Shown here one piece after another: positions 16,205 to 24,930 of a stretch of 64,000 nt of DNA. The notes under the pieces were generated by a model. It ran no database searches. It was not told the origin of the DNA and saw nothing but the letters and a program-made list of their open reading frames with translations. Numbering within the stretch: position 1 is the stretch's first letter; every line of letters starts with the position of its first letter. The position numbers were made by a program, and so were the translations under genes. The stretch comes from Arthrobacter sp. UNC362MFTsu5.1 (lineage in GTDB: Bacteria; Actinomycetota; Actinomycetes; Actinomycetales; Micrococcaceae), in the NCBI RefSeq assembly GCF_000685965.1, contig NZ_JMLE01000008.1, forward strand, positions 124,001-188,000, read 5' to 3'.

Positions 16205-19200
16205 ATGACTGAGTCGCCAACCGTCGCCGCTGCGCTGGCCCCGGTTGACGCCGTGGTCTTCGATCTCGACGGTGTGGTCACGGACACCGCGGAACTCCAT
16301 GCGGCGGCATGGAAGGAACTTTTCGACGCCGTCCTCCAGGACCGCCGGATGCCGGCGGACGCCCGGCGCGATCCGTTCACGGACACTGACTACCTGCGCT
16401 TTGTGGACGGCCGCACCCGGGAGGACGGCGTAATGGCGTTCCTGCAGTCGCGGGGGGTCACACTGCCGGCCGGCGGGCACGCCGACGGCCCGGGGGAGTG
16501 GACCGCGGTGGGGCTCGGCGCCCGTAAGAACGGCATCTTCGGAGAACTGCTGGGCCGCCGGCCCGTGCCCGTCTTCCCTGGAACGGTGGCCCTGCTCGAA
16601 CGGCTCAGGGCAGGAAAGGTCCCGGTGGCGCTCGCGACAGCCAGCCGGAACGCCCGCGCCGTGCTGGCAGCCGCCGGACTCCACGACGCCTTCGACCTCG
16701 TGGTGGACGGAAACACGGCAGCACGGCTGGGGCTGGCCGGCAAACCCGACCCCGCCCTGTTCCTCCATGCCGTCAGGGAGCTGGGGGTGGAGCCAGGACG
16801 TGCGGTGGTCATCGAGGACGCCGTGGCCGGCGTTGCAGCGGGCCGCCGCGGCGGATTCGGCCTGGTGGTGGGGATTGACCGGGCCGGGCATCGGGCCGAG
16901 CTGGAAGCCGCGGGCGCCGACGTCGTGCTTGAAGACGTCAGCGAACTGGACCTTGGCCTGGTCATCGCGGACCCCTGGCAACTGGTCTACGAGGGATTCG
17001 ATCCCGCGCACGAAGGCCACCGGGAAGCCCTGACCACGCTCGGCAACGGATACATGGCCACGCGGGGCGCGGCCCCTGAACACCGCCGGGACGGTGTGCA
17101 CTACCCGGGAACCTACCTCGCCGGTGTCTACAACCGGCTTACCAGCGTGATCCAGGGGCAGGAAACCGAAGACGAACACATGGTCAACATGCCGGACTGG
17201 CTGCCGCTGGACCTCTCCGTGGAGGGCGGCCGGTGGTGGTCCGACGGCGGCCTGCAGCTCCGCAGCGAGCGGCGCACCCTCGATCTGAAGCGTGCCCTGC
17301 TGACGCGGGAGGCCGTGTTGGAGGACGACGCCGGCAGGCAGCTTCAGGTGGTCCAGCGCCGGCTGGTGTCCATGGCGGAGCCGCACCTCGCCGCGCTCGA
17401 GATGACGGTGACCGCCGTGGGATGGGCCGGCCGGGTGGCCATCCGCAGCGGCTGCGACACGGACATCACCAACTCGAACGTGCCGGTGGAAGCCCTCCTG
17501 TCCAACCGCCACCTGGCAGGCATCACGGTCTCCGGTGCCGACGACGGGCCAGGCTCGGCCACCCAGGTGGTTGTGGCGCGGACAAGCCAGAGCAGGATCG
17601 GCATTGCACTGGCCAGCCGGACCGACGTGCCCGCCAGCCTGCATCGTGCCACGCCTGAAGAGCTCGGCGGACTGTTCGTCCACCGCTTTGAGGCGGACCT
17701 CCGGGACGGCGATCCGGTAACCGTCACCAAAACCGTGGCCGTGGTGACGTCCCGCGACCACGCCATTTCCTCGCCCCGGACCGCCGCCCTGGACGTCCTG
17801 AACCGCGCCAGGGGCGGCTTCGAGGAGCTGCTGGCCAGTCACGAGGCGGCATGGCGGGGACTGCTCACGCCCTTCATCATCGAGTTCGACGCCTCCAACC
17901 AGGCCCAGCTGATCCTGAACCTGCATGTCTTCCACCTGCTCCAGACCATCTCCGCGCATACCGCGGAGCTGGACGCCGGTGTTCCCGCCCGCGGCCTGCA
18001 CGGCGAAGGCTACCGGGGGCACATTTTTTGGGATGAACTCTTTGTCCTGCCCCTCCTGACATCCAGGCTTCCCGCCGTGACGCGGGCGCTCCTCGATTAC
18101 CGGTGGCGCCGGCTGGGGACCGCCCGGGACGCCGCCAGGGCGGCAGGGTTCAAGGGAGCCCTGATTCCGTGGCAGAGCGGCAGCGACGGCCGCGAGGAAA
18201 CACCGAAGCTGCTCTTTAATGCCCGTTCCGGCCACTGGGTCCCGGACTACTCCCACCTGCAGCGCCACTCGGGCCTCACCGTGGCGTACAACGCCTGGCA
18301 GTACTTTGAAGCCACCCAGGACCGGGCCTGGCTGATGCACCACGGTGCGGAAATCATTGTGGAAGTGGCCCGGCTGTTCACCTCGATGGCCGACCACGAC
18401 CCCGCGGATGACAGATTCCACATCCGGGCTGTGGTGGGCCCGGACGAATACCACACCGGCTACCCCGACAACCCCGGGGGAGGCCTGGACGACAACGCCT
18501 ATACCAACGTCATGGCAGCATGGGTGTGCGATCTGGCGGTGTGGATCATGACTTCCCTGCACGGCTTCGACATGGACGATTTCCGCAAACGGCTGCGCGT
18601 CACTGAAAGCGAAATCGAGGCGTGGGCGCAGCTTGGCCGGAGGGTATTCGTGCCATTTCACGCCGACGGCATCATGAGCCAGTTCGCCGGTTATGAGAAT
18701 CTCCAGGAGCTGGACTGGGAGCACTACCGCCGCACCTACCGGAACGTCCAGCGCCTGGACCTCATCCTCGAAGCCGAAGGCACCAGCACCAACCACTACC
18801 AGCTGGCCAAGCAGGCGGACGTCCTCATGCTGCTCTACGTCCTCGGCGAAGACCAGCTCACCACCTTCCTGGACCGCCTCGGGTATGCCGTGACGTCCGA
18901 GCAGATCGCACAGACTGTTGACTTCTACCTGGCCCGGACCGCACACGGATCCACCCTGAGCCGGGTGGCGCACGCCTCGGTGCTGGCGCAGCTTGACCCG
19001 GAGCAGGCATGGGACACCTTCCGCGAAGCCCTCGACGCGGACCTGGACGATACCCAGGGCGGCACCACCAGCGCGGGAATCCACCTGGGCGCCATGGCCG
19101 GATCCATCGACGTGGTGCAACGGAGCTTCGCCGGGCTGCGCATCACGAGGGACGCCCTGGATTTCGCACCCAGCCTTCCGAAGGAACTCCGCAGAGTCAC

Positions 19201-19372
19201 GTTCAACGTGCGGTACCGGGACCAGCTCCTGGCAGTGCACCTGGAGAAGGACCGGCTGAGGGTTAGCGCGGCCCCGGGAGACGCCTCCCCGGTGCAGGTC
19301 CGGCTCGGCACCCAGCACGTCCTGCTGCACGCCGGGCAGGACCACGAATTCCGGCTGGGCACCGGATCCTAA
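16205..19372 (+). CDS. Beta-phosphoglucomutase/GH65 glycoside phosphorylase fusion
   Basis: This 1055-residue fusion carries an N-terminal HAD mutase domain (about 1-245; VVFDLDGVVTDTAELHAAAW, KPDPALFLHAV, VVIEDAVAGVAAGRRGG) and a C-terminal GH65 domain (about 265-1055). The GH65 general acid is the glutamate in VVGPDEYHTGYPDN, and HGSTLSRVAHASVLA matches the phosphate-binding loop. GH65 enzymes phosphorolyse alpha-disaccharides (trehalose, maltose, kojibiose) to beta-glucose 1-phosphate, which the fused mutase would turn into glucose 6-phosphate without release. The exact disaccharide is not decidable. TAGGAC sits 8 bases before ATG 16205, suggesting a leaderless transcript. Confidence 0.88.
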   Translation: MTESPTVAAALAPVDAVVFDLDGVVTDTAELHAAAWKELFDAVLQDRRMPADARRDPFTDTDYLRFVDGRTREDGVMAFLQSRGVTLPAGGHADGPGEWTAVGLGARKNGIFGELLGRRPVPVFPGTVALLERLRAGKVPVALATASRNARAVLAAAGLHDAFDLVVDGNTAARLGLAGKPDPALFLHAVRELGVEPGRAVVIEDAVAGVAAGRRGGFGLVVGIDRAGHRAELEAAGADVVLEDVSELDLGLVIADPWQLVYEGFDPAHEGHREALTTLGNGYMATRGAAPEHRRDGVHYPGTYLAGVYNRLTSVIQGQETEDEHMVNMPDWLPLDLSVEGGRWWSDGGLQLRSERRTLDLKRALLTREAVLEDDAGRQLQVVQRRLVSMAEPHLAALEMTVTAVGWAGRVAIRSGCDTDITNSNVPVEALLSNRHLAGITVSGADDGPGSATQVVVARTSQSRIGIALASRTDVPASLHRATPEELGGLFVHRFEADLRDGDPVTVTKTVAVVTSRDHAISSPRTAALDVLNRARGGFEELLASHEAAWRGLLTPFIIEFDASNQAQLILNLHVFHLLQTISAHTAELDAGVPARGLHGEGYRGHIFWDELFVLPLLTSRLPAVTRALLDYRWRRLGTARDAARAAGFKGALIPWQSGSDGREETPKLLFNARSGHWVPDYSHLQRHSGLTVAYNAWQYFEATQDRAWLMHHGAEIIVEVARLFTSMADHDPADDRFHIRAVVGPDEYHTGYPDNPGGGLDDNAYTNVMAAWVCDLAVWIMTSLHGFDMDDFRKRLRVTESEIEAWAQLGRRVFVPFHADGIMSQFAGYENLQELDWEHYRRTYRNVQRLDLILEAEGTSTNHYQLAKQADVLMLLYVLGEDQLTTFLDRLGYAVTSEQIAQTVDFYLARTAHGSTLSRVAHASVLAQLDPEQAWDTFREALDADLDDTQGGTTSAGIHLGAMAGSIDVVQRSFAGLRITRDALDFAPSLPKELRRVTFNVRYRDQLLAVHLEKDRLRVSAAPGDASPVQVRLGTQHVLLHAGQDHEFRLGTGS

Positions 19373-19385
19373 GGCGGGTTTGTGG

Positions 19386-20387
19386 CTAGTCCATATGCAG
19401 GACGGCGGCCCCGGTAATGCGGTCTGCGGCAAGGTCCTGAAGGGCCTGGGCCGCCGCCTCCATCCGGTAGGGCACCGTGGTGGGCCGGAGCGGAATGTCC
19501 GCCGCGACGCGGAGGAACTCCTCGCCGTCTGCCCTGGTGTTTGCGGTGACGCTGCGCAGCTGCCGTTCCTGGAAGAGCTCGGATCCGTAATGGATCGGCG
19601 GGATGTCGCTCAGGTGGATGCCAGCCACGGCAAGAGTGCCCCCTCGGTCCAGGGCACGCAGCGCCTGCGGCACCAGCCAGCCCACCGGGGCAAAAAGAAT
19701 GGCCGAGTCGAGCGGCACGGGAGGTTCGTCGTCGGCGTCCCCCGCGAAAGCCGCCCCGAGCTCCAGGGCGAGGCGCCGGGCCTCCTCGGAACGGGTCATG
19801 ACGTACACGCTGGCTCCGCGGTGCATGGCCACCTGGGCGGCCAGGTGGGCGGAACCGCCGAAACCGTAGATGCCGAGGCGGCCGCCGTCCGGCACCTGGG
19901 CCCGGCTCAGGGCGCGGTAGCCGATGATCCCCGCGCACAGCAGGGGAGCGGCCTGCTCGTCCGAAAAAACCTCCGGGATCCGGTAGGCGTAGTCCTCGTT
20001 GACCGTCACCCGGTCCGCGTAACCGCCATCCCGGTCCCAGCCCGTAAAGGTGGGGGAAAGGCACAGGTTTTCCTGCGAACGGAGGCAGAAGCGGCAGCGT
20101 CCGCAGGTGCCCCCCAGCCAGGCGACGCCCACGCGCTCCCCGATCCGGAACCTGGCGGCGCCTTCACCGAGCTCCACCACTTCCCCCACCACCTCATGGC
20201 CCGGAATGATGCCGGGCTGGCGGGGCGGCAGGTCGCCTTCGGCCAGGTGGAGGTCGGTGCGGCACACGCCGCACACTCGCACGTCAAGCAGGACTTCTCC
20301 CGGTCCGGGGCTCGGATCGGGGCGTTCGCCGAACACCAGCGGATGCCCCGCCACGGGGCCCGGTTTGCCAACCCACCAAGCACGCAC
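19386..20387 (-). CDS. Zinc-dependent alcohol dehydrogenase
   Basis: The 333-residue product is a medium-chain dehydrogenase of the AdhA type. Catalytic zinc ligands are visible in VCGVCRTDLHLAEGDLP and IIPGHEVVGEVVELG, and the four structural-zinc cysteines in GTCGRCRFCLRSQENLC. The NAD(P)-binding glycine motif is LGIYGFGGSAHLAAQ. It should interconvert an alcohol and an aldehyde; the substrate range is unknown. It ends 13 bases from the opposing phosphorylase gene and lies 53 bases downstream of the universal stress protein gene on the same strand, so the two may be cotranscribed as a stress or low-oxygen unit (inference). Confidence 0.88.
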   Translation of the reverse strand: MRAWWVGKPGPVAGHPLVFGERPDPSPGPGEVLLDVRVCGVCRTDLHLAEGDLPPRQPGIIPGHEVVGEVVELGEGAARFRIGERVGVAWLGGTCGRCRFCLRSQENLCLSPTFTGWDRDGGYADRVTVNEDYAYRIPEVFSDEQAAPLLCAGIIGYRALSRAQVPDGGRLGIYGFGGSAHLAAQVAMHRGASVYVMTRSEEARRLALELGAAFAGDADDEPPVPLDSAILFAPVGWLVPQALRALDRGGTLAVAGIHLSDIPPIHYGSELFQERQLRSVTANTRADGEEFLRVAADIPLRPTTVPYRMEAAAQALQDLAADRITGAAVLHMD

Positions 20388-20440
20388 GGCACACTCCCTG
20401 TCCTGCTATTCCGGCACGGCTCTCGTTGGGGGCACGGGGT

Positions 20441-21379
20441 TCACCGCGTGATCAGCAGGTTGCACAGCGCCCGCTCCAGGGCCGAGGACACGGTACTCCC
20501 CGGATGGCCTTCCCGGTGATGGGCGCCCAGAACCAGGACGTCGGCCTGCGCCGCAGCGGTCAAGAGCTCCTTTTGCACGGGATGGCTCTCCAGCAGGATG
20601 CCTTCCACGGGAACGTCGGGGGCGAGGCTCCTGGCGAGTTCCACGGCCTGGTCCAGGAGCTCCTTACCGTGCAGCGGTGCATGGCGCCCGTGTGTTGCGT
20701 GGTGCTGGTCGCCGGCCACATGGATCAATTGCAGCGGCACGTTCAGGGCGGACGCCAGGCTGGCCGCTTCCGCCACCACCTGGTCACGCCGGGGTTTGTC
20801 GTCTATTCCGGCCGCGACGGGCTGGCCGGGACGGTTCGGGTAGCGGACCACCATCAGGGGGCACGGCGCGTGGACGGCAAGGTCGAGGCAGGCGGAACCC
20901 ACCAGCTGCCCCAGGAAGCGGCCCATGCCGCGGTGGCCCACTGCCAGGACACTGGCGCCCTCCGCCGCGGCGCGGAGAACCTGGCCGGGCAGCCCCGGCT
21001 CGATGACGCCGTCGATTTCCAGGGGGTGCGCCCTGCCTTCGGCTGCCTCAGGTTCGGCGGCCTCTGGCCCGGCGCCCTCGCGCCGGGCGGCCGCTGCGGT
21101 TTCAACCTCGGCCGCAACTGAGCGGGCGAGGTCCAGGCCTTCCTGGAGGGTAGCTTCGGCGGCGTGTCTGAGCCCGCTGCCCTCAACGCCTTTTACAGGA
21201 CCAAGGTTCTTGGTGAAGACGGGCCAGACCCAGGCATGGATCACCTTCAGCCGTCGGTTCGTGGCGGCGGCATACCCGGCGGCCCAGCGGACGGCAAGCT
21301 GTGCCGGTTCGGACCCGTCGTAGCCCACAGCGACCGGTCCGTTCGGGTTCGGCGCATTCCTCGGTGAAGCCGTCGGCAT
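20441..21379 (-). CDS. Universal stress protein with two USP domains
   Basis: This 312-residue protein contains two UspA domains. The first begins GPVAVGYDGSEPAQLAVRWA and ends near VLAVGHRGMGRFLGQLVGS, the ATP-binding G-2x-G-9x-GS pattern. The second ends with VLVLGAHHREGHPGSTVSS, where the ATP motif is degenerate. A proline- and alanine-rich insertion (EGAGPEAAEPEAAE) is in domain one. ATG 21379 follows a strong GGGGAGG site; the longer reading upstream is unlikely. USPs help survival in stasis, oxidative stress or hypoxia. An alcohol dehydrogenase gene follows on the same strand. Confidence 0.85.
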   Translation of the reverse strand: MPTASPRNAPNPNGPVAVGYDGSEPAQLAVRWAAGYAAATNRRLKVIHAWVWPVFTKNLGPVKGVEGSGLRHAAEATLQEGLDLARSVAAEVETAAAARREGAGPEAAEPEAAEGRAHPLEIDGVIEPGLPGQVLRAAAEGASVLAVGHRGMGRFLGQLVGSACLDLAVHAPCPLMVVRYPNRPGQPVAAGIDDKPRRDQVVAEAASLASALNVPLQLIHVAGDQHHATHGRHAPLHGKELLDQAVELARSLAPDVPVEGILLESHPVQKELLTAAAQADVLVLGAHHREGHPGSTVSSALERALCNLLITR

Positions 21380-21444
21380 GGGACCTCCCCTCCATAGGCA
21401 GCGGCGCAACGTCCACCCAGTAGAGTCCGGAGTACCCCTCCGCG

Positions 21445-22578
21445 CTAGGGGCTTTGGTCCCGTTCGTCGTTCCGGCGTTCACGCTCATGGCGTTCGCGGA
21501 GGTCGCGTCCGCGCCGGATGTCCTCTTCTTCCTTGACCTGCAGCTTGTCGCTTTGCTTGGTGTCCCGGGGCGGCAGCTGGATTGTTTCCTCGGCTTCAAT
21601 GCCGGCCTGGAGTTGGCGGCCGCGTTCCATCTCGGCGTCGAACTCGGCGCCGAACAGCAGGGACATGTTCAGGATCCACAGCCACAGCAGCATCACAATG
21701 ACGCCGCCGATTGCGCCGTAGGTCTTGTTGTAGTTGCTGAAGTTGGCGACGTAGAAGCCGAAGCCCAGCGAAGCCAGGACAAAGATCATCAGTGCGATCA
21801 AAGAGCCCATGCTCATCCAGCGGAATTTGGGCTGCTTCACGTTCGGGGTGGCGTAGTAGAGGATGGCGATGACCACCACCACCAGCACCACGATCACGGG
21901 CCACTTGGCGATATTCCAGGCGGTGAGGAACGCGCCGCCCAGGCCGATGGCATTACCGACGGCTTCGGCCACGGGGCCGCTGAGCACCAGCATGGCTGCC
22001 GTCAGCGCCACGATGATCACGGTGCACAAAGTGACGGCCAGCATGGTGCCGCGGAGCTTGATGAAGGGGCGGCCTTCGTCCACTTCGTAGATCCGGTTCA
22101 TGGCCCGTCCGAAGGCGCCCACGTACCCGGACGCGGACCACAGGGCCGTCAGGATGCCGATGATCAGGGCGAAGCCGGCGGTGGAGGAACTGGTGAGCTC
22201 TTCGACGGGTTGCCGGATGATGTCCAGCGTGGAGCCCGGGGCTATGCCCTGGGCGATCTCCAGCATCGCCGCTGTGGTCTTCTCCGCCTGTCCGAAGATC
22301 CCGAGAAGCGACACGAGGGCCAGCAGGGCCGGGAACATGGAAAGGACGCCGTAGTAGGTCAGGGCGGCGGCGAGGTCCGGGCACTGGTCTTTGGTGAATT
22401 CCCGGAAGGTCTTCTTTGCGATGTACTGCCAGGAAGGTTTGGTGACATCACGCGGGCTGTCGGGTTTGCGCGAATCATCCGGTGCGGGCGCCGTGCGGGC
22501 CTTGGCGGTGCTGCTCTCCTGCGTCTCGGCGTCGGGACGGGCTGCGGTGCCGTTCCGGGTGGCGGGGTTCTTGGCCAT
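21445..22578 (-). CDS. YihY/virulence factor BrkB family membrane protein
   Basis: The 377-residue inner-membrane protein has a charged, disordered N-terminal 55 residues. A YihY/BrkB domain follows with about six membrane segments, beginning FTKDQCPDLAAALTYYGVLSM-type sequence and including IIGILTALWSASGYVGAFGRAM and LLWLWILNMSLLFGAEFDAEM. A charged C-terminal tail completes it. The molecular function of the family is unknown; it is not ribonuclease BN as once annotated. It is the last gene of a co-oriented envelope/stress group, 77 bases after the DUF3618 gene. ATG 22578 has a GAGGA site upstream. Confidence 0.87.
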   Translation of the reverse strand: MAKNPATRNGTAARPDAETQESSTAKARTAPAPDDSRKPDSPRDVTKPSWQYIAKKTFREFTKDQCPDLAAALTYYGVLSMFPALLALVSLLGIFGQAEKTTAAMLEIAQGIAPGSTLDIIRQPVEELTSSSTAGFALIIGILTALWSASGYVGAFGRAMNRIYEVDEGRPFIKLRGTMLAVTLCTVIIVALTAAMLVLSGPVAEAVGNAIGLGGAFLTAWNIAKWPVIVVLVVVVIAILYYATPNVKQPKFRWMSMGSLIALMIFVLASLGFGFYVANFSNYNKTYGAIGGVIVMLLWLWILNMSLLFGAEFDAEMERGRQLQAGIEAEETIQLPPRDTKQSDKLQVKEEEDIRRGRDLRERHERERRNDERDQSP

Positions 22579-22655
22579 ACGAAATATCCTCAAATCTGCC
22601 GGGGCCGGGCCGCCCCGCCGCAAGGGTGGAGCAGCCCGGCCAGGATCCGGTGTCG

Positions 22656-23252
22656 TTACACCTGCTGGACGTTGTCCTTGGCGTCCGCGGCGCGGTATTT
22701 CACGTCGTCCACTGCGCCCTGGCCTTCGGCCTTGACGTGGTCAGTGGCGTCGGCGGCAGTAGCCTTGACGTTTTCCATGGCTTCCTGCGCGGGGGCCTTC
22801 AGCCCTTCGGCGACGTCCTTCGCGGCCTCGGTCAGCTCCGTCGTCAGAGGCTCTGCCTTGACCTTGAGCGCCTCGGCAGCCTCGCGCTCCTTCTCGCTCG
22901 CCGGGATCAGCGACGAGAACAGCATCCCGGCACCGAAAGCGATGAGCCCTGCCGCGAGTGGATTGCCTTGCGTCTTGGTGCGGACCTGGCGGGGAGCGTC
23001 CCCGATGGCCGCGCCGGCGTCCGACAGGTGGGCCCCGCCACCGCTGGTGCCCGAATGCATCCGGTCAGTGGTGTGATCCGCTGCTCCCATGACTTTCTCC
23101 TTCACTCCGAACACGGCGTCCTTAACTTTGTCCGTCTGCCGGTGGACGATGTTGGACGGGGTAACTTTGTCCGCCACGGCGTCGACATTGGTGCCGAGCC
23201 GCGCGCGGGTTGCTTCGATGTCGGCGCGGATGGCGTCCGGGTTTTCACTCAT
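22656..23252 (-). CDS. DUF3618 domain-containing protein
   Basis: The 198-residue protein begins with the DUF3618 signature (MSENPDAIRADIEATRARLG, then VDAVADKVTPSNIVHRQTDK). A short hydrophobic stretch around residues 105-122 (AAGLIAFGAGMLFSSLIP) is probably one membrane segment, followed by an amphipathic alanine- and lysine-rich helical tail with repeating AxxA/VKA patterns, resembling apolipoprotein- or LEA-like helices. The function is not known; the family is found with Holin-X and YihY proteins in actinobacterial envelope operons, as here. It lies 33 bases downstream of the holin-like gene. Confidence 0.85.
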   Translation of the reverse strand: MSENPDAIRADIEATRARLGTNVDAVADKVTPSNIVHRQTDKVKDAVFGVKEKVMGAADHTTDRMHSGTSGGGAHLSDAGAAIGDAPRQVRTKTQGNPLAAGLIAFGAGMLFSSLIPASEKEREAAEALKVKAEPLTTELTEAAKDVAEGLKAPAQEAMENVKATAADATDHVKAEGQGAVDDVKYRAADAKDNVQQV

Positions 23253-23285
23253 CGTGTGTACCTCGAGCTCTCTGTGTACCTGGGT

Positions 23286-23708
23286 CTAATGACTGGGTTT
23301 GAGGGTGGGGGGGATTTCCTGGAGCGTCTCCGCCGTCTGCGGCATGCCCTTGATCGCGTTGAGCTGCTTGCGGCCAACGGACGCCAGGACGGCGGCGATG
23401 ATGCCCCAGAGAACGGCGAGGACGACGGCGGACCAGCCGAGGCCCATGACCGTTCCCAGCGCCCACCAGAGGGCCAGGGACAGGAACAGGAGGACGAAGT
23501 GGCCGGCCACGCCGGCCCCGGCGAGCATTCCGCCGCCCTTCCCGGCACGGGAGGCTGACTGCTTCAGTTCGGCCTTGGCGAGATCCACCTCCTGGCGCAT
23601 CAGCGTGGAGAGGTCCCGCGTCACGTCGCCCAGCAGGTCACCGAGGGAGGTGTTGTCAGCTTTTGCGTGGGCCGCCGAAGGGGGTGTTTCAGGATACTGG
23701 CTGCTCAT
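23286..23708 (-). CDS. Holin-X-like (phage holin superfamily III type) membrane protein
   Basis: This 140-residue protein has the actinobacterial Holin-X layout. A cytoplasmic helix (LGDLLGDVTRDLSTLMRQEV, DLAKAELKQSA) is followed by two membrane segments (about 63-85 and 90-112) with a GRKQL exit and a short tail. Despite the name, such genes are chromosomal and there are no phage genes nearby; a role in envelope homeostasis is more likely. Its ATG overlaps the upstream gene's stop by 4 bases (ATGA), so translation is coupled. Confidence 0.82.
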   Translation of the reverse strand: MSSQYPETPPSAAHAKADNTSLGDLLGDVTRDLSTLMRQEVDLAKAELKQSASRAGKGGGMLAGAGVAGHFVLLFLSLALWWALGTVMGLGWSAVVLAVLWGIIAAVLASVGRKQLNAIKGMPQTAETLQEIPPTLKPSH

Positions 23709-24733
23709 CGCTGCCCTCCGCGCGGGGGATCCTCACGATATGGATCCTCACGGTACGGATCGTCGGCCAGGGGGTCCGTGGCCAAGGGATCCTTGGCCAG
23801 CGGATCTGCTGCCCACTGGTCCGTCTCGTCACGGCGCGTTCCCTCACCGTCCAGTGGATTGGGCGGGTAGGTGTCCGCCGGATAGTCTCCGGTACCGGCT
23901 TGGGGGCTGTCAGCGTAGGCGCTGTCGCCATAATCGCTGTCGGCGTAGGCGCCCGTGCCCGCTCCGGTGCCGGCCATACCGGCAGTGGTCGCGTTCGGGG
24001 CCGGCATCTGCACCGGCGGCGGCGGAACTGCGGTTCCGGTATCGGGAACATAGCCCGGCACACTTGAAATAGGAGCCGTGGTGGTGCGCCCGCTTTGAAC
24101 GGCGCCCGATGAATCGGGTGCGCCCGCACTGAGGCTGCGGGTGAGCCGGCCAGCCAGGATGCCCGCTCCCGCCGCCAGCACGAGGAACGTTCCCGGGCGC
24201 TGCCGGGCGAACGTCTTCACCTCGTTCAGCAGTGAGCCGGGGTCGCGGCCTTCCAGCCATGATGCCACCGAGGCAGACCGGTCAGCGGCCTGCCGGATCA
24301 GGTCCGTGGCTACGCCGGGCTGCTCGGACGCGTTAGCCATGGTGCGGAGTTCCCCGGAAATGGAGTGGAGACCCTGCGCTACCTTTTGCTGCTGGAGGCC
24401 TGCCTGATCCGTGAGGTCCGTCTTGGCCTGGTAAAGCAGATCCTTGGCGTTTGCCTTGACCTCTCCGGCGACATTGGCTGCCTCGGCCTTGGCGGTTTCC
24501 GCTACGTGCTGGGCGGAATCGGTGGCCTGGTGGGCGAGGTCCCCGGCCTCGCGCTTTGCCGTCTCCGTCTTCGACGGCATGCCTTGGGTTGCCGGAGCCG
24601 CCGGGTAAGCGTCGTTGGTTACCTGAGTTGCCGGGTAGGCAGCGTCATTATCCGGAGTCACCGGGTATGCGGTTTGCTCTGCAACCCCAGGGGTGCCGTA
24701 GCTACCGTCCTGTGGCCATCGGTTCTCTGTCAT
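23705..24733 (-). CDS. Low-complexity single-pass membrane protein, first gene of envelope operon
   Basis: I do not recognise a characterised family. The 342-residue product has a Tyr/Pro/Ala-rich N-terminus with repeated AYPxT/AAPATQ units, a long alanine/glutamate helix resembling coiled-coil or LEA proteins (residues about 65-165), and one membrane segment (TFLVLAAGAGILAGRLTRSL, about 195-215). The acidic tail carries repeating DPLAxDPLAxDPYRED units. ATG 24733 is preceded by AGAGAG and a promoter region with three alternating 7-bp half-sites. The tail repeats may mediate protein contacts. It starts the four-gene group with Holin-X, DUF3618 and YihY. Confidence 0.75.
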   Translation of the reverse strand: MTENRWPQDGSYGTPGVAEQTAYPVTPDNDAAYPATQVTNDAYPAAPATQGMPSKTETAKREAGDLAHQATDSAQHVAETAKAEAANVAGEVKANAKDLLYQAKTDLTDQAGLQQQKVAQGLHSISGELRTMANASEQPGVATDLIRQAADRSASVASWLEGRDPGSLLNEVKTFARQRPGTFLVLAAGAGILAGRLTRSLSAGAPDSSGAVQSGRTTTAPISSVPGYVPDTGTAVPPPPVQMPAPNATTAGMAGTGAGTGAYADSDYGDSAYADSPQAGTGDYPADTYPPNPLDGEGTRRDETDQWAADPLAKDPLATDPLADDPYREDPYREDPPRGGQR

Positions 24734-24796
24734 CTTCGCACTCTCTTTCCAAGAAGGTCGGCTACTGATCAAGAACCAGTAAGAACTGGCCGTTAA

Positions 24797-24826
24797 ATAG
24801 TAAGCATGATTACTATCAGATAGTAA
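24797..24826. promoter_or_regulatory. Triple half-site operator of envelope operon
   Basis: Three 7-bp half-sites alternate in orientation: ATAGTAA (24797-24803), TTACTAT (24810-24816) and ATAGTAA (24820-24826), forming two overlapping perfect inverted repeats with spacers of 6 and 3 bases. The site lies 64 bases upstream of the operon's first ATG in an AT-rich island. The inner sequence TAAGCATGATTA resembles the dps upstream palindrome. Confidence 0.55.
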
Positions 24827-24930
24827 GTACCCTTGGTGTATTAGTTTTCGCAGCACGAATCTTCCGGTGCCCAGCCGCCCGGCGGCTCCGCAGGCTAGTC
24901 CAGGCAGACTGTCCCGGCCGCCTCCGCCAG

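Noticed and set aside
16166..19432. 1088-codon open frame antisense to the GH65 fusion
   Set aside because: It covers a gene with complete mutase and GH65 motifs and itself shows only shadow-type composition rich in Gly, Arg, Val and His.
23286..23708. Prophage remnant suggested by the holin-like gene
   Set aside because: No endolysin, integrase, capsid or other phage genes nearby; Holin-X proteins of this kind are chromosomal in Actinobacteria.
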